Assembly (NCBI GenBank): GCA_028687585.1
Contig: JAQTZV010000010.1
Location: forward strand, 62,001-126,000
Direction of reading: 5' to 3'
Source of the DNA: Desulfuromonadaceae bacterium
Lineage (GTDB): Bacteria > Desulfobacterota > Desulfuromonadia > Geobacterales > Pseudopelobacteraceae
Length of the DNA stretch: 64,000 nucleotides
Shown: in pieces, positions 17,570 through 26,002 of the stretch
Layout: every line of letters begins with the position of its first letter
How positions within the stretch are numbered: position 1 is the first letter of the stretch
Program-made: the position numbers and the translations under genes
The notes under the pieces: generated by a model
What the model saw: only the letters and a program-made list of their open reading frames with translations
Database searches by the model: none
What the model was told of the DNA's origin: nothing

Positions 17570-18324
17570 TTAAGCAGCTCCAGATATCCAAGAGCGGCTC
17601 GCCCGGTTTCATTTTCAGGAATAAGACGCACTGCTTCTTGAAACGAAACACGGGCATCCTCAATCCTGTTCAGCTTGAGTTGCGCCTGCCCCAGATAATA
17701 AAACGCATCACCATAATCACGATAAATAGCAAGTGCCTTGTTATATTCGATTATCGCCTGTTCACTCTTGTCCATGGCAAACCAGACCCGGCCAAGAGAA
17801 AGCCGCGCCACAGGATTGCGCGGATTAACGGCAGCAACAGCCTGCAATTCTTCCCGTGCTTTCGAATAGTCGCCCTTTCCCAGATACGCCAGCCCAAGGT
17901 TGATACCGGCATTTTCGTTGTTGTCATAGAAAAGATCATCTTTTACGATTTTGAACTGCTGGATGGCACTATCCCAGCGTTTCATATCAAGGTAGGCCAC
18001 TCCCAGGTCATTACGGGCGGCAGAGAAACTCGGTTTCAGAAGGATCGCTTTCAGAAATCTTGCTTCTGCAAGGTCAGGGCGTTTTTTGCCGACATAGGCC
18101 AGAGCAAGACTATAGAGAACATCAGGATTTTCGGGATCAAGTTTTTCTGCCTCGGTAAGATCAAACAGGGCAGAGGAAAAATTTCGTTCGCCAAGATAGG
18201 ATAGTCCCATCTGATAGTGATAGGAGGCAGGGTTAGGTATCAGGTCGTTCCCCCGACCTGACATGCAGCCGGAAGCGGTCAGACAGAGAAGCAGCAAAGC
18301 CAGAGAGGCGAAAATGCTATTCAT
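17566..18324 (-). CDS. PilW/PilF-like TPR lipoprotein
   Basis: An outer-membrane lipoprotein of about 252 residues with a lipobox LTASGC near residue 20 and six or so tetratricopeptide repeats (PASYHYQMGLSYLGERNFSSALFDL, PDVLYSLALAYVGKKR, DAFYYLGQAQLKLNR). TPR lipoproteins of this kind (PilF/PilW) are needed for type IV pilus secretin assembly. No other pilus gene is in view, so the role is inferred from family. The second ATG (18324) gives a better-spaced GGGGA and a standard lipoprotein signal. An ATG at 18333 is the alternative. Confidence 0.82.
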   Translation of the reverse strand: MNSIFASLALLLLCLTASGCMSGRGNDLIPNPASYHYQMGLSYLGERNFSSALFDLTEAEKLDPENPDVLYSLALAYVGKKRPDLAEARFLKAILLKPSFSAARNDLGVAYLDMKRWDSAIQQFKIVKDDLFYDNNENAGINLGLAYLGKGDYSKAREELQAVAAVNPRNPVARLSLGRVWFAMDKSEQAIIEYNKALAIYRDYGDAFYYLGQAQLKLNRIEDARVSFQEAVRLIPENETGRAALGYLELLK

Positions 18325-18375
18325 GTAATTCATGTCCCCGAACGCTCATCATTACTATAATAAGGCCGTTCTCAA

Positions 18376-19290
18376 TCAGTACGAAATATCTTTGAAATTG
18401 GTCAATCCTTTGAAACTGCGGAAACGGGTTTGAATCTCATGGTAATCAAGTCGCTTCATCCGGTTAAGGCTGAAATCCTCTACATTGTAAGATGCCATAA
18501 CGCTGCCGAATACGATTGCCTGACGAAGCCCTTCCTCTGACAGATCGCCGGTATTTGCCAGATAGCCCATAAAACCTCCGGCAAAGGTGTCGCCTGCTCC
18601 GGTCGGATCGAACACCTCCTCCAATGGATATGCGGGTGCAGCGAACACAGATTCGGCAGTAAACATCAAAACGCCATATTCTCCCCGCTTGACGACGAGT
18701 CTCTTGCAGCCGAGCGCAATGATCTGCCGGGCCGCTTTGACCAGATTTGCCTCTCCGGTGATCTGCCGTGCTTCGCCCTCATTAATGACGACGATATCAA
18801 CTTTCTGAAGAACCTTCCGCAACGCGTCCGGCTTTGAAGAGATCCAGAAATTCATGGTGTCACACGCCACCAGTTTCGGTTTTCTGACCTGCTCCAGTAC
18901 ATTCATCTGCAGGTCGGGGTCGATATTGGCAAGAAAAAGATACTCCGCATCACGGTAGGCTTCCGGCAGGTCAGGCTGAAAATCCATCAGGACATTAAGC
19001 TGGGTGTCAAGCGTCTGAGCTTCGTTCAAATCAAAGCCGTAACGCCCGCTCCAGCGGAAGGTTTTTCCGGGGTTGCGTTGTAAACCTGTAGTATCAATAT
19101 TACGACTTTTGAGAAAAATGACATGCTCTTCCGGGAAATCATCTCCGACAACCGCAACCAGGGAGACATCGGTAAAAAAACTGGCTGCGGTAGAAAAATA
19201 GGTGGCCGATCCGCCAAGAACATGCTCCCCTCTGCCGAAAGGAGTTTCAACCGTGTCAAATGCCACTGTGCCGACTACAACTATGCTCAT
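18376..19290 (-). CDS. PfkB-family carbohydrate kinase
   Basis: A cytoplasmic ribokinase-like sugar or nucleoside kinase of 304 residues. It opens SIVVVGTVAFDTVETPFG and has the glycine-rich substrate segment GGSATYFSTAASFF and the C-terminal signature DPTGAGDTFAGGFMGY with the catalytic aspartate. Substrate cannot be assigned. The N-terminal pattern with VETPFG resembles adenosine- or sugar-kinase subgroups common in Desulfuromonadia. The ATG at 19290 has AGGAG 7 bases upstream. The gene precedes the PilW/RodZ pair, with a gap of about 50 bases. Confidence 0.88.
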   Translation of the reverse strand: MSIVVVGTVAFDTVETPFGRGEHVLGGSATYFSTAASFFTDVSLVAVVGDDFPEEHVIFLKSRNIDTTGLQRNPGKTFRWSGRYGFDLNEAQTLDTQLNVLMDFQPDLPEAYRDAEYLFLANIDPDLQMNVLEQVRKPKLVACDTMNFWISSKPDALRKVLQKVDIVVINEGEARQITGEANLVKAARQIIALGCKRLVVKRGEYGVLMFTAESVFAAPAYPLEEVFDPTGAGDTFAGGFMGYLANTGDLSEEGLRQAIVFGSVMASYNVEDFSLNRMKRLDYHEIQTRFRSFKGLTNFKDISY

Positions 19291-19371
19291 TGGTTTCTCC
19301 TGCGGATAATTAATGGTGCAAAATACCACGCAGCTCTGATTGAGTCAAAAGGATTTGTGAATCCGACATCC

Positions 19372-19400
19372 TTGACAATCATAGAGACAATACCTACCTT
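19372..19400 (+). promoter_or_regulatory. Sigma70-like promoter for the type I secretion operon
   Basis: TTGACA (19372-19377), a 17-base spacer and TACCTT (19395-19400), about 47 bases before the ATG of the ABC gene. Confidence 0.5.
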
Positions 19401-19446
19401 GCACAGGTTAGTCAAAATCCACCCGAAAGACAAAACAGGTTCCACA

Positions 19447-21216
19447 ATGCGTACTTTTCTCAGCAAGTTTCTCCTTTTCTTCGTCGCCGCAGGTGTCTTC
19501 AGCTTTTTTATGAACATGCTGCTGCTCACCCCCTCTCTCTACATGCTGCAGGTCTATGACCGGGTATTAGGCAGCCGCAGCGTTGAAACCCTCTGGTTTC
19601 TCACGCTGCTACTACTTGCTGCCCTAGCTGTTATGGGCAGCATGGAGCTGGTCCGTTCCCGCCTGCTGGTGCGTGCCAACAACGCCATCGATGCTCAGCT
19701 GGCACCTTACCTGCTGAGAAAAATGGCCGAAGGAGCTACATCTCCGGAAGGAAATCAATATTCACACGGCCTCCGTGACCTGAATTCCCTTAAAAGCTTT
19801 CTGACCGGTCCCGGCATACTGGCTCTGTTTGACGCCCCCTGGATGCCGATTGCCATGATCATCCTCTGGTATATGAACATTTATCTCTTTCTGGTCGCCT
19901 TGGCTGGTGCAGTTTTGATGCTTTGCCTCACCATCGCAAACGAATTCCTGACTCGCAAACCTCTCACTGACGCAAGTGGCGCAAGTCAGGCAGCCGGCCG
20001 CCATGTAGAGCTTGCCCTGCGTAATGCTGAAGTTGTCAACGCCATGGGAATGCTGAAAGGGGTTACGGCGCGCTGGTCAGGCCTCAATGACCGGGTGCTG
20101 GCGCTGCAATCCAAAGCCAGCAAGCGTGCCGGCAATATTTCCGGTGTAACCAAATTTGTTCGTCAGGCGATCCAGTCGCTTGGCTTAGGTGCCGGAGCGT
20201 ATGTTGTTCTCAATGACCCAACATTTACTCCCGGCATGATGATCGCCGGAACCATAGTTCTTGGCAAGGCGCTGGGGCCGATTGAGCTTCTTATCGGGGG
20301 CTGGAAAGGTTTTCTGGAGGCGCGTATCGCGTACAGCCGCTTAGATGATTTTATGAAGATGCAGCATCTGGAAATAGAGCCGATGGAGTTGCCGCCACCC
20401 AGTGGCCAAATCTCTCTTGAAAAAGTGTCATTTGGTATACGAGCAACCAACAAGATGATAATCAAGGATGTCTCCTTTGCTCTGCCGGCCGGAGAAGCAC
20501 TCGGTATTATCGGACCAAGCGCTGCGGGAAAATCGACTCTTGCACGTATGCTGGTCGGCGTGTGGAAGCCGTTGCAGGGCAATATCCGTCTTGACGGTGG
20601 CGACATGAATTCCTGGCCATCGGATCGTCTTGGCCCATATATCGGCTATCTCCCGCAGGATATCGAACTTTTTGCCGGAACAATTGCCGACAATATTGCC
20701 CGACTGGATGAACCGGATTCCGAGAAGGTTATCAAGGCGGCTCGTCTGGCCGGACTGCACGATATGATTCTCAATATGCCAAAGGGGTATGATACGTATA
20801 TTGGCGTCAGTGGCGCAGTACTGTCAGGCGGCCAGCGTCAGCGTATCGGCCTGGCACGGGCCATGTATGGCGACCCAAAATTGATTGTACTGGATGAGCC
20901 GAACGCCAGTCTCGACAACGACGGGGAAGTTGCACTGTTACAAGCCATGGGCTTCCTCAAAAAAATGGGCACCACCGTAGTCATAATCACCCACAAAGTC
21001 AGCCTCCTTGCCAACGTTGACAAGCTACTGGTGATGCAGGATGGCGCCATTGCGGCATTCGGGCCGCGAGAAGGGGTACTGCAGCACCTGTTGCAGCAAC
21101 AGCAGAAAATGCTGCAACAGCAACAGGCGGCGCAGCAGCAAAAGCCTTCAGGCAATCAGGCAACATCAAACCAAAACTCAACAGCTGCATCCACACAGGA
21201 GGTGCCACGTGGCTAA
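19447..21216 (+). CDS. Type I secretion system permease/ATPase (PrtD-like)
   Basis: Inner-membrane ABC exporter of 589 residues. A transmembrane domain (about 1-310, beginning LSKFLLFFVAAGVFSFFMNMLLLTPSLYMLQVYDRVL, the TIGR01842/PrtD-type start) is followed by an ATPase with Walker A GPSAAGKST, signature LSGGQRQR and Walker B LIVLDEPNASLD. There is no N-terminal C39 peptidase, consistent with substrates carrying an uncleaved C-terminal signal. The last 50 residues are Gln-rich (several QQQQ runs), unusual for the family. ATG 19447 matches the conserved family N-terminus. A longer frame from 19123 runs antisense through pfkB and is rejected. The stop overlaps the HlyD gene. Confidence 0.93.
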   Translation: MRTFLSKFLLFFVAAGVFSFFMNMLLLTPSLYMLQVYDRVLGSRSVETLWFLTLLLLAALAVMGSMELVRSRLLVRANNAIDAQLAPYLLRKMAEGATSPEGNQYSHGLRDLNSLKSFLTGPGILALFDAPWMPIAMIILWYMNIYLFLVALAGAVLMLCLTIANEFLTRKPLTDASGASQAAGRHVELALRNAEVVNAMGMLKGVTARWSGLNDRVLALQSKASKRAGNISGVTKFVRQAIQSLGLGAGAYVVLNDPTFTPGMMIAGTIVLGKALGPIELLIGGWKGFLEARIAYSRLDDFMKMQHLEIEPMELPPPSGQISLEKVSFGIRATNKMIIKDVSFALPAGEALGIIGPSAAGKSTLARMLVGVWKPLQGNIRLDGGDMNSWPSDRLGPYIGYLPQDIELFAGTIADNIARLDEPDSEKVIKAARLAGLHDMILNMPKGYDTYIGVSGAVLSGGQRQRIGLARAMYGDPKLIVLDEPNASLDNDGEVALLQAMGFLKKMGTTVVIITHKVSLLANVDKLLVMQDGAIAAFGPREGVLQHLLQQQQKMLQQQQAAQQQKPSGNQATSNQNSTAASTQEVPRG

Positions 21217-22528
21217 AATCAAAACAAATGCCGTCGCACTCGCAGCGCCCCAGCGTGACACCAGTTATTCTCCCATGCCGATTATTCTTGTCGGCGTCGC
21301 TATTCTTGTAACCTTCTTTGGTCTCATCGCTGTATGGGCATACTTTGCGCCGCTTCATTCAGCCGTGCATGCCACGGGAGAGATAGTTTTCCAGAACAAA
21401 CGCCAGGCTGTGCAGCATCTGGAAGGGGGAGTAATCGAGCAAATCCTGGTGAAAGATGGTGATACAGTAAAAGCCGGACAGCCATTGATTGTACTGGAGG
21501 ATGATCAGTTGAAGCCGATCGTCGATATGTACGAAGGACAGGCCACTGCTGAAACGGCCAGCATTATCCGGCTTGAGGCTGAAAAGAATGATCTCCCCGC
21601 AGTGATTTTCCCCAAAGAGATCCCGGCGCCGATAGTTCAGACCGAGACTCGGCTGTTCAGTGCCAAACGGGATGCATACCTGAAACAGATTGATATGGTG
21701 AAGAGCCAGATTGAACAGTCAAGAGAGATCATTAAAGGTGCTCATGAACAGCTGGCCTCCAAGAAAAAAGAGGTCGCCTCGCTCAAGGAACAGCTGGAAG
21801 CGAATCAAGCTCTGCGGAAAGAAGGATATGTTACTAAAACCGTAGTGTTGGACCTGGAAAGAGTCCTCGCAGAAAAAAGCGGCGAGCGGGAACAGATCTC
21901 TGCCAATATTGCATCAAATCTTCAGCGCCTTGCCGAACTGGAACAACGTATTCTGTCAATCAAAGCCGAGCGGGTTCAGCAGGCCGCCAACGAAATCAAG
22001 CAATCCTCCATGAAGCGGATCGAGCTGGAAGAACGGGTGCGCCCGTCCCGCTCCATGATGAAGCGCGGCATCATTCGTGCGCCGGTAGCCGGCAAAGTCG
22101 TCGGCTTGAAAGTGAGTACCATTGGCGGGGTGGTGATTCCCCGGGAGACGCTGATGGAGATCGCACCGCAGTCAGACCACCTGATCATCGAAGCGAAAGT
22201 TGCCGTTAATGACATCAGTGACATCAAGCTGGGACAGGAGGCCGAGGTAACTTTGACCGCCTTCAAGAGCAGTACCACACCGCTGGTAAAGGCCACCGTA
22301 ACATACATTTCTGACGACCGCCTGACTTCACGGACCGCTCAGGGGGAGATGCCGTACTACGCCGCCTATCTTGAGCTGGATCCGACTGATCTCAAAAAGC
22401 TTGCAGGACTGCAGCTGGTGCCGGGGATGCAGGCACAGGCATCTATCACGACCAGATCCCGCACCGCTTTTGATTATTTCATCGGCCCCCTGCGTGATCG
22501 AATGAGGAAGGCCTACCATGCGAAATAA
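21209..22528 (+). CDS. HlyD-family type I secretion adaptor
   Basis: Periplasmic adaptor of 439 residues. It has a short cytoplasmic N-terminus, one membrane helix (about 22-44), a first lipoyl half-motif (VQHLEGGVIEQILVKDGDTVKAGQPL), a long coiled-coil hairpin (about 110-280) and a second half-motif (RAPVAGKVVGLKVSTIGGVV). This is typical of PrtE/LapC-like adaptors. GTG at 21209 is chosen because GGAGG stands 6 bases upstream. It overlaps the ABC gene by 8 bases and the TolC gene by 11. Confidence 0.92.
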   Translation: MAKIKTNAVALAAPQRDTSYSPMPIILVGVAILVTFFGLIAVWAYFAPLHSAVHATGEIVFQNKRQAVQHLEGGVIEQILVKDGDTVKAGQPLIVLEDDQLKPIVDMYEGQATAETASIIRLEAEKNDLPAVIFPKEIPAPIVQTETRLFSAKRDAYLKQIDMVKSQIEQSREIIKGAHEQLASKKKEVASLKEQLEANQALRKEGYVTKTVVLDLERVLAEKSGEREQISANIASNLQRLAELEQRILSIKAERVQQAANEIKQSSMKRIELEERVRPSRSMMKRGIIRAPVAGKVVGLKVSTIGGVVIPRETLMEIAPQSDHLIIEAKVAVNDISDIKLGQEAEVTLTAFKSSTTPLVKATVTYISDDRLTSRTAQGEMPYYAAYLELDPTDLKKLAGLQLVPGMQAQASITTRSRTAFDYFIGPLRDRMRKAYHAK

Positions 22529-23840
22529 GATATTTCAATCCGTATTAATTCTGACACTGGCTGCTCTTCCCGCCCACGCTCAGGAGTACGACTTGCAGGA
22601 ACTATACAAACTGGCAAAAGCCAAAGACCCGACAGTCAGCCGGGCCGAGGCACGTCTGGAGGTTGGTAAAGCTGACAAGGAGATCGCCATGGCGGCACTG
22701 CTGCCGCGTGTCAGTGCCAACGGCTCAATACGTCAGATACAGCACCAGGTATTATATTATGGCAAAGAGCCGATTAATGGTGATTATACCGGTTTCAGTT
22801 ACGGTGCCGGTGCGGCGGTATCCCTCTTTAATATGTCCTCCTATTTCCAGCTTTCGGCTGCCGATGCCGGTATCAGCAGTGCCGATACCGGGCTGCAGGC
22901 GGCACGGCAGGATCTGATTGTCCGCCTACTCGATGCCCATCTGCGCTATCTGAAAGCAGTGGCTAACGAAAAACTGTATCGTGACGAACTGACCAGGGTC
23001 GGGAAAGTGCTTGCACAATCCGAGGCGTTTTTGAAAGCTGGAACGGGTGACATCATCGCCGTATACGAAGCGAAAGCCCGCATGGACAGCGCTGCTGCCG
23101 AAATGATAAAGACCGAAGGGATTCTTCGGCTTGCCCTGCAGAATCTTTCCAGCCTGACCGGCATTGTCGTTGATGGCGTCAAAGATATTGCGGTCGATAA
23201 ATCCTCCGGCCCGCAGCCGGCAGAACTGGAGTGGTGGGTTGCTACCATGCAGCAGCGGAGCCCGGCACTTCTCCAGGCCAAAGAAGACCTGCTGCAGGCG
23301 GAAGAATACCGCAAGGCTGCCCGCGCCGGGCATCTCCCTACTTTTTCGGGCAACGGCGGCTACACCGTTGACAAAGGGAGTACCTTTCTTCCCAAGGTTG
23401 AAACACGGCAGTGGTATGTCGGCCTCCAGATGAATATACCGATCTACTCCGGCGGTGAGACTACCGCCCGTACCCGCCGCGCCCTGGCGGGAGAGGCTGA
23501 GCGTCGCGCCATGTTTGATGACGCGCAGACGCAGGCGATCAGGCGCTTAAAAGAGGCGTATCTCAACCTGACCTACAACCAGAGCCTGGTGGAGGCATAC
23601 CAGCGCAAACATGAATCATCAGAACTTCAGCTGAAAGCGGTGCAAAAGGGGCGCGACATCGGCACCAGAACCGCCATCGATCTCCTGAATGCCGAACAGA
23701 CCTATGCCATAAGCCGTCGTGACCTGACCTCTGCCCTGTATGACAATGTCCAGAGACAGATTGAATTGAAAGCTGCAGCCGGCATCCTGAACGAGGACGA
23801 CCTCGCCGCTGTTAGTGTCGCGTCTACGATGGCAAAATAG
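22518..23840 (+). CDS. TolC-family outer-membrane channel
   Basis: Outer-membrane exit duct of the type I system, 440 residues with signal peptide (SVLILTLAALPAHAQ). The TolC duplicated helical pattern is visible (LYKLAKAKDPTVSRAEARLEVGKADKEIA, and later LQAKEDLLQAEEYRKAARAGHLPTFSGNGGY with LQMNIPIYSGGETTARTRRA). It ends the three-gene secretion operon. The large RTX-like protein starting 6.9 kb downstream on the same strand is the likely cargo. Confidence 0.92.
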   Translation: MRNKIFQSVLILTLAALPAHAQEYDLQELYKLAKAKDPTVSRAEARLEVGKADKEIAMAALLPRVSANGSIRQIQHQVLYYGKEPINGDYTGFSYGAGAAVSLFNMSSYFQLSAADAGISSADTGLQAARQDLIVRLLDAHLRYLKAVANEKLYRDELTRVGKVLAQSEAFLKAGTGDIIAVYEAKARMDSAAAEMIKTEGILRLALQNLSSLTGIVVDGVKDIAVDKSSGPQPAELEWWVATMQQRSPALLQAKEDLLQAEEYRKAARAGHLPTFSGNGGYTVDKGSTFLPKVETRQWYVGLQMNIPIYSGGETTARTRRALAGEAERRAMFDDAQTQAIRRLKEAYLNLTYNQSLVEAYQRKHESSELQLKAVQKGRDIGTRTAIDLLNAEQTYAISRRDLTSALYDNVQRQIELKAAAGILNEDDLAAVSVASTMAK

Positions 23841-24451
23841 CAGTCAAAAGCGAAAATTCTACTAGTTGAATGTGCTGGGGGCTCTCTCGTCATTACTGAA
23901 GAAGGCTATGCAGTCCAAATCGAAGCGGCATACTCTTCTTGAGTTGAAAGGTTTGGGGGCTGACGTGTGGTCAAAAATTAATGCCGAAGATTATATCCGG
24001 CAGGAACGTGATTCATCCTACAAAAAGCAGTTGATCGCGCAAAGGCGCAAAGTTCGCCAAGAAAAACAAATCGTTAGAACCAAACTGCGTGTCACCATTT
24101 TGGTGAGGCCGGTATTGATTTTAAGCACTTGACTTCCTTTGCGTCTTTGCGAGAGTGAATTGCCGTTTTAAGGTTCATAGAATTAAGTAAGCTGCTGAGG
24201 GGAAAGGAGGTCTTTCTTGATACAGCACCACTGTGATATTTCATTAAAAAGATCCCCGTTACCCATGATGTTATAAAGCCTGTTAAACAATATCTCCACC
24301 ATAAGAGTCTGCAAAGATTCCGACAAAACTAAGAACAGCCGTTAAGTCTAGGAATAAGTAGCGTGTACTTTTTTGCGCTTAAACGTTTGTATCCATTCAT
24401 CCATCAACATGATGTGGTTGAGCAACGGCACCCAAAGTGTCAAGTCAGCCG
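23841..24451. other. 611-base gap with degenerate sequence
   Basis: Apart from a possible antitoxin remnant at 23857-24030, this stretch shows no gene. It contains direct, degenerate GCGCAAAGGCGCAAAGTTCG-type sequence (24038-24060) with an inverse-looking TTTGCGTCTTTGCGAGAG (about 24137-24154), a type of low-value repeat common in these genomes. A 20-codon frame from TTG near 24220 has a good AAAGGAGG site but no other support. I see no clear terminator for the tolC operon here. Confidence 0.4.
23857..24030 (+). pseudogene. Possible decayed antitoxin gene (two frames)
   Basis: One frame reads LLVECAGGSLVITEEGYAV (about 23860-23916), like the middle of a Phd/YefM-type antitoxin. A second frame, from about 23910, reads KRHTLLELKGLGADVWSKI and then NAEDYIRQERDS, like the C-terminal tail of small antitoxins. 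Neither frame has a credible start and no toxin gene is adjacent. The reading is an inference from resemblance. A chance match, or an 88-residue protein from 23866, cannot be excluded. Confidence 0.3.
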
Positions 24452-25393
24452 CTACTGCGATTCAAAATTCAGCTCCTCATCCACCACATACAGTTGTCGT
24501 CCCTTAACTTCGTCGTAGATCCTTCCGACATATTCGCCGAGTATGCCGACGGTAACCATTTGTACACCACCAATGAAGAGCACAGCCACGAACGTCGAAG
24601 CCCAACCCGATATGGCATAATTTGGGAACAGGATCTTTACAATTAGACCATACGCGATGAACCCAAAACTCACAAACGAACAGAGCAGACCGAAGCCCGA
24701 CGAAATCCTCAAGGGAACGCTTGAGAATGACAAGAGCCCATCCATCGCAAAGTTGATCATCTTGCGCAGCGGATATTTCGTATCACCTCCAAAACGAGGT
24801 TGTCGAACGTACTCTACCTTGATCTGACGAAAGCCGACCCAACTTACCATCCCCCGCAAAAAGCGATTACGCTCCTGCATTCTGTTCAGTTCATTTACGA
24901 CCCTCCGGTCCATCAGCCTGAAATCTCCCGTATCCAGAGGAATATCAATGGGGGTTAGCTTGCGAAACAGCCGGTAGAATAGTTTGGCGGTGACGCGTTT
25001 GAAGAAAGTTTCTCCCTCCCGTTTACTTCGTGCTCCGTAAACAACCTCAAATCCCTCACGCCATTTCACGACCATCTCCTCGATCACCTCCGGTGGGTCC
25101 TGGAGATCAGCGTCAATGAGCACAACTGCGTTTCCCTTTGCTTTGTCCAGTCCGGCGGTCACCGCGATTTGATGCCCGAAGTTTCGTGAAAAACTGACAA
25201 GCCTGATTTGATTATCCTTGCGGCAATATTCCTTTGCCAGTTGCAGCGTCCTGTCCTTGCTCCCGTCATTAACCAGTATAATCTCGTAAATGATACCTAT
25301 TTTTTCCAGTGTCGCCTTCAATCTGGTAATCAACTCGTCTATAACCGCTTCCTCGTTATAAAGCGGAACAACAACACTTATCATTTCCTTCAT
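24452..25393 (-). CDS. Family 2 glycosyltransferase (polyprenyl-phosphate type)
   Basis: A membrane-anchored GT2 of 313 residues like DPM1, GtrB or ArnC, which loads a sugar onto polyprenyl phosphate. Features: ISVVVPLYNEEAVIDELI, YEIILVNDGSKDRT, the DXD-type metal site in VVLIDADLQDPPE, DTGDFRLMDRRVV, and two C-terminal membrane helices (about 230-250 and 262-285). The ATG at 25393 has GGAGG 6 bases upstream. It follows GtrA, the usual flippase-like partner. The DNA around it is somewhat AT-rich. The plus-strand frames in this region are shadows. Confidence 0.92.
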   Translation of the reverse strand: MKEMISVVVPLYNEEAVIDELITRLKATLEKIGIIYEIILVNDGSKDRTLQLAKEYCRKDNQIRLVSFSRNFGHQIAVTAGLDKAKGNAVVLIDADLQDPPEVIEEMVVKWREGFEVVYGARSKREGETFFKRVTAKLFYRLFRKLTPIDIPLDTGDFRLMDRRVVNELNRMQERNRFLRGMVSWVGFRQIKVEYVRQPRFGGDTKYPLRKMINFAMDGLLSFSSVPLRISSGFGLLCSFVSFGFIAYGLIVKILFPNYAISGWASTFVAVLFIGGVQMVTVGILGEYVGRIYDEVKGRQLYVVDEELNFESQ

Positions 25394-25429
25394 TACCACC
25401 TCCACACCTGATTTTACAAATCGTCTCAA

Positions 25430-25957
25430 CTAATTAATTATGGGGTATCCGTCGCTATCTCTTATTCTCAAATGAGCATCCCGAGTAAAAATCCAGTATT
25501 TGCTGGCAACAAAATTTATTATCGTCACAAAAACCATAGTAATTATCCAGACGGGATTATACGGCCAATGATAGAGATCAATGCAAATAAAGATACTTAA
25601 TGTGCTTGCCAGAAGACACGTAATGTTTGTGATAATAAACCTGAACAGTTGTTTTTTGGTGCCCTTTGCCGCTTTGAATGTCCAGATTTTATTCCATACG
25701 AAGCTGTTTACCATGCCGGCCATATAGCCAATTACATTGGCAACAGCCCCGTCGATACTAGAGAGCCCGATAAGATGCAGGGAGGTAACCATACTCCCGG
25801 CAAAGCTATCAGAGAAGGCGGCCAGTACTTTGGAAAAGGGGAAATACCGGTAAGACAGCAAAAAAACTACATAAGTGATCCCGCTGTTTATGCAGCCGAT
25901 TACGCCGAACCGGATAAGTTGTTTCACTGTTGCAGCAGGCATAAGCCACCAGACCAT
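25430..25957 (-). CDS. GtrA-family membrane protein
   Basis: A small polytopic protein of about 175 residues with four hydrophobic helices. The GtrA family starts with IRFGVIGCINSGITYVVF and ends with NFVASKYWIFT, both seen here, and NSFVWNKIWTF is also typical. GtrA proteins are thought to flip polyprenyl-phosphate sugars made by the adjacent GT2. The loop between helices 1 and 2 is longer than usual (FSDSFAGSMVTSLHLIGLSSIDGA). Start uncertain: 25957 or 25942. It is followed 36 bases later by the GT2 start. Confidence 0.88.
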   Translation of the reverse strand: MVWWLMPAATVKQLIRFGVIGCINSGITYVVFLLSYRYFPFSKVLAAFSDSFAGSMVTSLHLIGLSSIDGAVANVIGYMAGMVNSFVWNKIWTFKAAKGTKKQLFRFIITNITCLLASTLSIFICIDLYHWPYNPVWIITMVFVTIINFVASKYWIFTRDAHLRIRDSDGYPIIN

Positions 25958-26002
25958 CCAAAGTCAGTTTTTGGTGTTATCGGAACAGCCCCCCGGGGCA
26001 CT

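Noticed and set aside
24038..24154. Short repeat-like GCGCAAAGGCGCAAAG and TTTGCGTCTTTGCGAGAG as an att or IS end
   Set aside because: Too short and degenerate, without target-site duplication or transposase.
24205..24280. Short frame from TTG near 24220 after AAAGGAGG
   Set aside because: Twenty codons with no promoter, homology or terminator. Likely chance.
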